Part shown: piece after piece, positions 28,401 to 39,200 of the stretch | How the letters are laid out: every line of letters begins with the position of its first letter | Position numbering within the stretch: position 1 is the stretch's first letter | Assembly (NCBI GenBank): GCA_022414725.1 | Contig: CM039462.1 | Location: 94,967,363 to 95,031,362 of the forward strand | Length of the DNA: 64,000 nucleotides | Direction of reading: 5' to 3' | DNA from: Microglena sp. YARC | Lineage: Eukaryota; Chlorophyta; Chlorophyceae; Chlamydomonadales; Chlamydomonadaceae | The notes under the pieces: generated by a model | What the model saw: only the letters and a program-made list of their open reading frames with translations | What the model was told of the DNA's origin: nothing | Databases searched by the model: none | Made by a program: the position numbers and the translations under genes

Positions 28401-31400
28401 TGGTGTAGGCCGAAAGGGCAGGTGGAACGCTGGTGTAGGCGAAAGGGCAGGTGGAACGCTGGTGTAGGCGAAAGGCAGGTGGAATTGCTATTGAGTTCAC
28501 TCAGAAGCGAGGCTGTAGCGCAGCCTCCGACCTTGCAGTAGGGGCTAGATATGCCTTCCGTCCCGCGGAAACTTGATTCGCTATCGCGTGACCTTGGATT
28601 TGATGCGGATTGAATTCGTCCCAAAATACTTTGTACATCTTGTGTACTGCCAACTGCCTGCTCGCAAAATGCCCAGCGGAACAAAAATTAGCTGCACGTC
28701 TAGCTGAAACACTCACGAGAAACGCTATATACTCAGAATTCGATTCGAGCATTTTGGGGTGTGTATGGCTCTTCCCCCACACTCTTGTCCGAAATTAGGG
28801 CGTTTGGGGGATAAGGCTACTTATGGAGATATATTCAAGTTATATTATATTTTATTATATTATATTAATGTTATATTATACTATATTATACTAAATATTA
28901 TATTATATTATATATACTAAATTATATTATATTATATTATATTATATTATAGTATATTAATAGTATAGTATATTATTTATTATATTATATTTATATTATG
29001 TTATATTATATTATGTTATATTATATTATATTATATTTATATATATATTATATTATATTATTCGTGTGACTTCGCCTCTCGTGGAATTGTGTGTCGAGCT
29101 GCCTTTCTTGTTCAAAATGTGAGATTATGATTTGGATAACGCTTATATTATATTTGTACTTTTATTTATTATTTTCAGGGGGCCATATAATAAGTATCTG
29201 GGGAGGTGCAAGTTGTTAATCGTCTCTGCCTGATTTGCCTGGAGGCGGTATGGTCCCAGACTGATTTGACTGGAGGGCCGGTATGGTCCCAGACTATTTG
29301 ACTGAGGGCGGTTGGAGGGCGGTATGGTCCAGACTGAGGGCGGTTTGACTGGAGGGCGGTATCCAGACTTGGTCTGGATTTTGAGGACAGGGCGGTATGG
29401 TCCAGACTGATTTGACTGGACGGTATTCTGGTCCGGACTGATTTGACTGGAGGGCGGGACTGGATTTGCCTGGAGGGGCGGGTATGGTCCAGACTTGATG
29501 GTAATGGTCCAGACTGATTTTTGACTGGAGGGCGGTATGGTCAGACTGATTTGACTGGAGGGCGGTAATGGTCCAGATCTGATTTGACTGGAGGGCGGTA
29601 TGGTCCAGGATTTGACTGGAGGGCGTATGTATTGTCCAGACTGATTTGCCTGATTCGCAGACTGATTTGGACTGGAGGGCGTATGGTCCAGGAGTAAATG
29701 GTCCAGACTGATTTGTGGAGGGCGGTATGGTCTCAGACTGTATTTGACTGGGAGGGCGGTATGGTCAGACTGATTTGACTGTTTGAGTGGTATGGTCCAG
29801 ACTGATTTGACTGGAGGGCGGTATGGTCCAGACTGATTTTGACTGAGGGCGGTTGGTCCCAGACTGATTTGACTTATGGGACGACTTGATTTGACTGAGG
29901 GCGGTGGTATGGACTGGAGGGCCATGGTCAGACTGATTTTGCTGGAGGTCAGACGAATTTGCCTGGAGGGGGTATGGTCCAGACTGATTTTGGAGGGCGG
30001 TATGGGTCCAGGACTGTATTTGACTGGAGGGCGGTATGGTCCAGACTGATTTGACTGGAGGGCGGTATGGTCCAGACTGATTTGACTGGAGGGCGGTATG
30101 GTCCAGACTGATTTGACTGGAGGGCGGTATGGTCCAGACTGATTTGACTGGAGGGCGGTATGGTCCAGACTGATTTGGACTGGTAATGGGTCCATGACAG
30201 ACTGATTTGACTGGAGGGCGGTATGGTCCAGACTGATTTGCCTGGAGGGCGGTATGGTCCAGATTTGCCTGGAGGCGGTATGGTCCAGACTGATTTGACG
30301 AGGCGGTATGGTCTGATTTGACTGGAGTGGCGTATGGTCCAGACTGATTTGACTGGAGGGCGGTATGGTCCAGACTGATTTGACTGGAGGGCGGTATGGT
30401 CCAGACTGATTTGACTGGAGGGCGGTATGGTCCAGACTGACATTTGCTGGAGGGCGGTATGGTCCACAGACTGATTTGACTGTATGGTCCAGACTGACTG
30501 GATTTGATGGAGGGCGGTATGGTCCAGACTGATTTGCACTGGAGGGCGGTATGGTCCAGACTGATTTGACTGGAGGGCGGTAATGGTCCAGACTGATTTG
30601 GACTGGAGGGCGGGTATGGTCCGACTGATTTGACTGGAGGGCGGTATGGTCCAGACTGATTTGACTGGAGGGCGGTATGGACCTGATTTGATGGTAATGG
30701 TCCAGACGATTTGACTGGAGGGCGGTATGGTCCAGACTGATTGACCTGGAGGGGGTATGGTCAGACTGATTTGCCTGGAGTAGGTCTTGATGGAGGGCGG
30801 GGTCCAGGGGGGTACAGATGATTTGAATGGAGGGCGGTAATGGTCAGACTGATTTTGATCTGGAGGCGGTATGGTGACTTTTGACTGGAGGGCGTCAGAT
30901 GATTTGAACTGATGGCGGTATGGAGACTGATTTGACTGGAGGGCGGTATGGTCCGGACTGAACTGATACAGACTGATTTTGACTGGAGGGCGGTATGGTC
31001 CAGACTGATTTGAGGGCTGGTCCAGACTGATTTTGGAGAGGGCGGTATGGTGACTGATTTTGACTGACGGGCTCCAGACCAGACTGGTCCAGACTGATTT
31101 GACTGGAGGGTCGTATGGTCCACTGAGACTGGAGGGGCGGTATGGTCTGATTGACTGGAGGGCGGATGCATGATTTGACTGGGGGCGGTATGGTCCAGAC
31201 TGATTTGATGGATTAGACTTTGACTGGAGGGCGGTATGGTCAGATGATTTGACTGGAAGGGCGTATGGTCCAGACTTGATTTGACTGGAGGGCGGTATGG
31301 TGCCAGACTGTGTGTGTGTGTGATTTGACTGGAGGGCGGTAATGGTCCAGACTGATTTTGACTGGAGGGGCGGTCAGAGATTTGACTTGGAGGATTTAGC

Positions 31401-34400
31401 GGTATGGTCTGGTCAGACTGATTTGACTGGAGGGCGGTATGGTCAGACATAGGTTACGGCCAGACTGATTTGATTAATGGAGGGCGGTATGGTCCAGACG
31501 CCTGGAGGGCGTTATGGTCCATAATGGTCAGACTGATTTGACTGGAGGGCGGTATGGTCAGACTGATTTACTGGAGGCGGTATGGTCAGACTGATTTGAC
31601 TGATGGTCCAGCTGATTTGACTGGAGGGCGGTATGGTCCAGACTGATTTGACTGGAGGGCGGTATGGTCCAGACTTCGATTGATAGAGCTCACGCCAAAC
31701 GGGAGAAGTTCGAATCTCACTACCGGAAGACAGCGGGTGTTCGGAGTCCGTTCCCTCGGGGGCGGTGGTGTTTCCACTGCCAGGATAAGTGGCCATTGTA
31801 ATCTTTCTTTCTTTCTGATTTGGTTGTAGGCCTCAGACCATTGGAAAATGGAAAAAGTCATAAACCCCAAACCCTGAACTCCTTGCGGGAGAAGGTGGTG
31901 AAGATGGTGACAGTGGAGCAGCTACTGAACCTCAGTCTTGTCGCAATAGCTTGTCGCCATATTGCCTACGCCCTACACCCTGCACCCAGAACCCCAAACC
32001 CTGAATCCTGAACCCCAAACCCTGAACCCTGAACCCTGCAGAAAAGGGGATGAAGATGGTGACAGTAGAAAGCTTCTGATCTCAGTCTTGCTGCATAGCT
32101 TGCCGCCATATTGCCTACATCTGAGTAACTACATCTGAGTAACTGAATAAATACCCTACACCCTGAACCCCAAACCCTAAGCCCCAAACCCTGATCCTGA
32201 ACCTAAACCCTAAAACCCTGCAGAGAAGGTGATGAAGATGGTCACAGTGGAGCAACTACTTAACCTCAGTCTTGCCGCAATAGCTTGTCGCCACATTGCC
32301 TACGCCCTACACCCTGCACCCAGAACCCCAAACCCTGAATCCTGAACCCCAAACCCTGAACCCTGAACCCTGCAGAAAAGGGGATGAAGATGGTTACAGT
32401 AGAGCAGCTTCTGATCCTCAGTCTTGCTGCCATAGCTTGTCGCCATATTGCGTACGCCCTACACCCTGCACCCAGATTCCCAAACCCTGAATCCTGAACC
32501 CAAAACCCTAAACCCTGAACCCTGTAGGAGAAGGTGATGAAGATGGTCACAGTCGAGCAGTTACTGAACCTCAGTCTTGCCGCAATAGCTTGCCGCCACT
32601 TTGCATACGCCCTGGCTCCTAACACCTGGGCAGTGCTGGCTGCTGACTCACTACAGGTGATCAAAACAAATAGGGTGTGATGGTGTGGGAGGGGGTGGTG
32701 TGGGGGAGAGAGTGGGGAGGGGGGTTTGGGAGGGGAGGGAGTTGGGTGGGGTGGGGTGTTTGCCACAATTGCATACGCCTGGCTCCTAACACCTGGGCAG
32801 TACTGCTGCTGACTCACTACAGGTGATCAAAACAGATAGGGTGTGATGGTGTGGGAGGGGGTGGTGTGGGGAGAGGGTGGGGAGGGGGTTGGGGAGGGGA
32901 GGGAGTTGGGGTGGGGTGGGGTGTTTGCACATTGCATACGCCCTGGCTCCTAACACCTGGGCAGTGCTGGCTGCTGACTCACTACAGGTGATCAAAACAA
33001 ATAGGGTGTGATGGTGTGGGAATGGGGTGGGCTTGGGAGGGGGTTGGGTAAGGAGAAGGTTGGGTAGGGTTGGTTTGGGTGGGGTGGGGTGGCCGCATAT
33101 TCGCATACGCCCCTGGGGAGGGGTTGTTGCTATATATTGTTGTATGCTCTGCCCAACAAACGGGCAGTGCTGGCTGCTGACTCATCTAGGGGTGGGTGGG
33201 AGGGTTTGTAAATGGTGGTAGTGGTGGTGGTGTGTGTGTGTGTGTGGATTGGTGGTGGTGGGTGTGGGGTGTTTGTGGGTGGGTTGGGCAGTGCTGGCTG
33301 CTGACTCACTAGGGGTGGGTGGGAGGGTTTTGAATGGTGGTGGTGGTGGTGGTGGTGTGTGTGTGGGTGGATTGGTGTGTGGTGTGGGGTGTTTGTGGTG
33401 GGTTGGGCAGTGCTGGCTGCTGACTCACTAGGGGTGGGTGGGAGGGTTGTGAATGGTGGTGGTGGTGGTGGTGTGTGTGTGTGGATTGGTGGTGGTGGGT
33501 GTGGGTGTTTGTGGGTGGGTTGGGTGGTGCTGGCTGCTGACTCACTACAGGTGTTGTTTGTAATGGTGGTGGTGGTGAGTTGGTGTGTGGGGGTGTGTGG
33601 GTGGTGGTGGTGGGTGTGTTTGTGGGTGGGGTGGGTGGTGCTGGCTGCTGACTCACTACAGGTGGGTTGTTTGTAACTTGGTGGTGGTGGGTGAGTTGTG
33701 TGTGGGGTGTGTGGGTGGTGGTGGTGGGTGTGTTTGTGGGTGGGTGTGTGGTGCTGGCTGCTGACTCACTACAGGTGGGTTGTTTGTAAATGGTGGTGGG
33801 CGGGTGGATGGGTGGTAAGTGGTGGTGGTTAGTTGGTGGGGTGGGGTGGGGTGGGGAGGGGTGGGGTGGGGAGGGTGGGGAGGGGTGGGGTTGGGTGGGG
33901 TGGGGAGGGGTGGGGTGGGGTGGGGAGGGGTGGGGTTGCCCCATATTGAATACTCCCTGGCTTTAACACCTAGACAGTGCTGGCTGCTGACTCAATACAG
34001 ATGGGTTATTGTAATGGTGGTGGTGGGTGGGTGGATGGGTGGAGTGTGTGGGTGGTGGTGGTGGGTGTGTTTGTGGGTGGGTGGGTGGGCAGTTCTGGCT
34101 GCTGACACACTACAGGAGGGTGGGTAGTGCGGGTTAAGTGGTGGTTTGTGGGTGGGTGGGTGGGTAGGTGTGCAGTGCTGTCTGCTACACACTGCATGAG
34201 GGTGTAGTGGTGTGGGTGTAAGTGGTGGTTGTGGGTAGGTGGGGTGGGGGTGGGGTGGGGTGGGGGCAGTTTTCTGGCTGCTGACACACTGCAGGAGGGT
34301 GGGTGGTGTGGGTGTAAGTGGTGGTTGTGGGTAGGTGTGTGTGTGTGGGGGGGGGGGGGGGGGGCAGTGCTGTCTGCTGACACACTGCATGAGGGTGTAG

Positions 34401-34548
34401 TGTGGTGTGGGTGTAAGTGGTGGTTGTGGGTAGGTGGTGGTGTGGTGGTGGGGGGGGGGGGGCAGTGCTGGCTGCTGACACACTGCGTGAGGGTGTAGTG
34501 GTGTGGGTGTAAGTGGTGGTTGTGGTTGTGGGTGTGTGTGTGTGGTGT

Positions 34549-34581
<33 letters not shown>

Positions 34582-36002
34582 GGGGGGCAGTGCTGGCTGC
34601 TGACACACTGCTTGAGGGTGGGTGGTGTGTGGGTGTAAGTGGTGGTTGTGGCTGGGTGAGTGGGTGGGTGGGTGGGTGGGTGGTGGGGTGTAAGTGGTGG
34701 TGGTGGTGGGTGGGTGTGTTTTGGTGTGGTTTAAGTGGTGGTGGTGGTGGGTGGGATGGGGAGTGGGTGGGGTGGGGTGAAAGTGCTGGTGGTGGATTGG
34801 GTGGGTGAGTGGTGGTGGTGTGGTAGGGTGTAAGTGGTGGTGGTGGCGGGTGGGTGTGTTTGGTGTGTGTGTGTGGTGGTGTAAGTGGTGGTGGTGGTGG
34901 CTGGGGTGGGGAGTGGGTGGATGGGGTGTAAAGTGGAGGTGGTGGGGTGGGTGGGTGAGTGGTGGTGTGGTGGTGGGGTGTAAGTGGTAGGAGGTGGTGG
35001 GTGGGGTGTGGGGAGTGGGTGGGTAGGGGTGTAAGTGGTGGTGGTGGTGGGGTGGTAGGGGGTTGGGTAGGGTTGGGTGGGTTGGGGGGGGTGGTAGTAG
35101 GTGGGTGGATGGGGTGTTCGAGGTGGTGGGCGGTGGTAGGGTGGGGTGTAAGTGGTGGTGGGTGGTGAGTGTGGGTGGGTGGTTGAGTGGGTTTGTTTTT
35201 TGTGTTAGATATTTGTGTGGGTGGGGTGGTGGGCTCATCATCATCATCACCACAACCACCACAACCACCACCACCACCACCACACCTTTGACCATCATCA
35301 CCACACCACCACACCACACCACCAATTGCGACCACCACCAGCACCACCTGCATTATCAACACCACCACCATAACCACTGCAGCATCATCACCACCATCAA
35401 TCACCATCATCATCACCACAACCACACACCACCACCTTTGCCATCACCACCACCACCACCACCACCACCACCAATGCGACCACCACCAGCACCACCTGCA
35501 TTATCAACACCACCACCACAACCACCAGCATCATCACCAGCATCATCACCACCATCATTACCACAACCACTTTCAGGTGCTCACCTTTGCCATCACCACC
35601 ACCACCACCCTCACCGTCACCACCACCACCATCACCACAATCACAACCATCACCACCACCATCATCACCACAACCATTTTCAGGTGCTAAACTTTGCCAT
35701 CACCTCCACCACCACCACCACCACCAGCATAATCACCACCAATACCACCACCACCACCACCTGCATTATCACCACCACCACCACCACCACCAGTATCATC
35801 ACCACCACCATCACCACCATCATCACAACCACTTTCAGGTGCGCACCTTTGCCATCACCACACCAACCATCTCCACCATCACCATCACCATCAACACCAT
35901 CATCATTACCACAACCACTTCCAGGTGCTCACCTTTGCAGGTGGATGGACTGCTTGCTGTATCAAGGCCAAGCAGCTGGTGAGTCTCACACTATTTTCCA
36001 TT

Positions 36003-36034
<32 letters not shown>

Positions 36035-36249
36035 TTTTTGAAGGATCTTTTATGTATATGGGTTTTGGGTCACACACATTTTCTTGTTTTCTGTTTCCTT
36101 TTGTTTCTTTTTTTCTTTTCTTGCTTGCTGTATCAAGGCCAAACAGCTGGTGAGTCGCACCCTCTTTTTCCTTTTTTAATTTGTTTAAACAAATTATGTA
36201 TGTATGTATTTATTTATTTATTAAATAACTAATTTATTTATTTAAATTG

Positions 36250-36280
<31 letters not shown>

Positions 36281-39200
36281 TGTATTTAATTATGCATTTA
36301 TTTATTTATTTATTTATTCAATTATTTAGTTATTTATATAATTAATTATGTATTTGTTTATTTATAAGCAGCTGATGAGTCTTGCACTTCTTGGGTCGCA
36401 CACTTTTTGACTTTGTCTTTTTCTTCTCACCAACAAGCCCCACCCTAACCATCCCAACCACCCCAACCATCATAACCAACCTAACCACCCCCTTCCAACT
36501 GTTCTCACCAACAGGCCCCTCCCGGATTAGATCCCAAACACCATAACTATCCCAACCACCCCAACCATCCCAACCACCCTAACCACACCCTCCCAACTGT
36601 TCTCGTACCAATAGGCCTCTCCCTAATTCATCCCTAACCACCCTAACCAGCCCAACCACCATAACCATCTCAACCACCCTAACCACCCCGACCACCATAA
36701 CCATTCCAACCAACATTCCATTTTAACCAACATTCCATTCCACACCCTCCCAACTTTTCTCACCAACAGGCCCCTCCCTGACCAGTCCAACCACCCCAAC
36801 CACCCCAACCACCGTAACCATCTCAACCACCCTAACCACCCAAACCACCATAACCATTCTAACCAACCTAACCACCCCCTCCCAACTGTCCTTACCAACA
36901 GGCCCCTCCCTAACCACCCCAACCATCATAAGCACCCTAACCACCCCCTCCCAACCACCATAACCATTCCAACCAACCTAACAACACCCTCCCAACTGTT
37001 CTCACCAACAGTCCCCTCCCTGACCATCCCAACCACCCTAACCATCTCAACCACCCTAACCACCCCAACCACCATAACAATTCCAACCAACCTAACCACA
37101 CCCTCGCCAACTGTTCTCACCAACAGGGCCCCTCCTGACCATCCCCAACCACCCCAACCACCGAACCATCTCAACACACTCTAACCACCCAACCACCATA
37201 ACCATTCCAACCAACCTAACCACACCCTCCCAACTGTTCTCACCAACAGGCCCCTCCCTGACCATCCCAACCACCCTAACCACCCCAACCACCGTAACCA
37301 TCTCAACCACCCTAACCATCCCAACCACCATAACCATTCCAACCAACCTAACCACACCCTTCCAACTGTTCTCACCAACAGGCCTCTCCCTAACCATCCC
37401 AACCACCCTAACCACCCCAACCACCATCCATAACCATCTCAACCACCCTAACCACCCCAACCACCATAACCATTCCAACAATCTAAACCACCCCTCCCAA
37501 CTGTCCTCTCAAACAGGCCCCTCCCGGATTAGACTCAACCCTCATGGTGAGTTTGTATTTTGTTTTAGATTGGTTAGGGTGGTTGGGGTGGTTGGGGTGT
37601 GATGATTAGACTCAACCCTCATGGTGAGTTTGTATTTTGTTTTAGATTGGTTAGGGTGGTTGGGGTGGTTGGGGTGTGATGATTAGACTCAACCCTCATG
37701 GTGAGTTTGTATTTTGTTCTAGATTGGTTAGGGTGGTTGGGGTGGTTGGGGTGTGATGATTAGACTCAACCCTCATGGTGAGTTTGTATTTTGTTTTAGA
37801 TTGGTTAGGGTGGTTGGGGTGGTTGGGGTGTGATGATTAGACTCAACCCTCATGGTGAGTTTGTATTTTGTTTTAGATTGGTTAGAGGTTGGGGTGGTTG
37901 GGGTGTGATGATTAGACTCAACCCTCATGGTGAGTTTGTATTTGTTTTATATTGGTTAGGGTGGTTGGGGTGGTTGGGGTGTGATGATTAGACTCAACCC
38001 TCATGGTGGGTTTGTATTTTGCTTTCGATTGAAACTGGTTGGGATGGTCAAGGTGGTTGGGGAATGATGGTTAGATTCAACCCTCATGGTGAGTTTTTAG
38101 TTGATCGTGGTGGTGGTGGTGATGGTGATGGTGATGTGATGTGTTGGTGGTGTATGATGGTGATGTGATGGTGTTGATGTGGTGGTGGTGATGTGATGGT
38201 GGTGATGTGGGATAAGGTTAGGACTGGATGATGTGATGTGATGTGATGTGATGTGATGATTAGCTTCAACCCGCATGGTGAGTTGTTATTGATGTGATGG
38301 TGATGTGATGGTGGATATGTGATGTGATGGTGGTGATGTGATGGTGTTGGTGTGATTCATCATGTAATGGTGGTGATATGATGTGATGGTGATGTAATGG
38401 TGTGGTGTGATGATGTGATGGTGATGTGATGATGTGATGGGGGTGATCTGATGGTGATGTGATGTGATGTGATGGTAATGGTGGTGATGTGATTCGTGAT
38501 GTGATAGTGGTGATGTGATGTGATGGTGGTGATGTGATGGTGGTGATGTGGTGGTAATGTGATGGTTTATGATGTGATGTGATGATGTGATTCGTGATGT
38601 GATGGTAATGATGTGATGTGAGGGTGGTGATGTGATGGTGATGGTGGTGATGTGGTGGTGGTAATGTGATGTGATGATGTGATTCGTGTTGTGATAGTGG
38701 TGATGTGATGTGATGGTGATGGTGGTGATGTGATTTCGTGATTTGATAGTGGTGATGTGATGGTGATGTGATGGTGGTGATGTGATGGTGGTGATGTGAT
38801 GGTGGTGATGTGATTCGTGATGTGAGAGTGGTGATGTGATGGTGATGTGCTGATGTGATGCTGATGTAATGTGATGGTGGTGATGTGATGTGATGGTGGT
38901 GTAGACACATGTGATGGTGGTGAGATGTGATTCGTGATGTGATAGTGGTGATGTGATGGTGATGGTGGTGAATGTGATGGTGCTGATGTAATGGTGCTGA
39001 TGTGATGATGGTGATGTGATGTTGGTGATGTGATTTTTGATGTGATAGTAAGTGAATGTGATGTGTCCGGTGATGTGCTGATGTGATGGTGGTGATGTGA
39101 TGGTGGTGATGTGATTCATAATGTGATAGTGGTGATGTGCTGAGTGGATGTGCTGATGTGAATTGTGATGGGTGGTGATGTGGTGGTGATGAATGATGGA

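Noticed and set aside
20393..28480. CRISPR-like array of 30-bp repeats
   Set aside because: Units abut directly with no unique spacers, and the window is eukaryotic.
20367..28684. Large minus-strand ORFs (up to 826 codons) with [10 protein letters not shown] / [10 protein letters not shown] repeats
   Set aside because: They follow from a 30-bp unit with no minus-strand stops. Three frames are equally open and joined by indels. No gene context.
34006..35425. Minus-strand ORFs of 439-477 codons rich in His/Pro/Thr
   Set aside because: Reverse translation of GGTGGT/GTGGG intron repeats between MFS exons 4 and 5.
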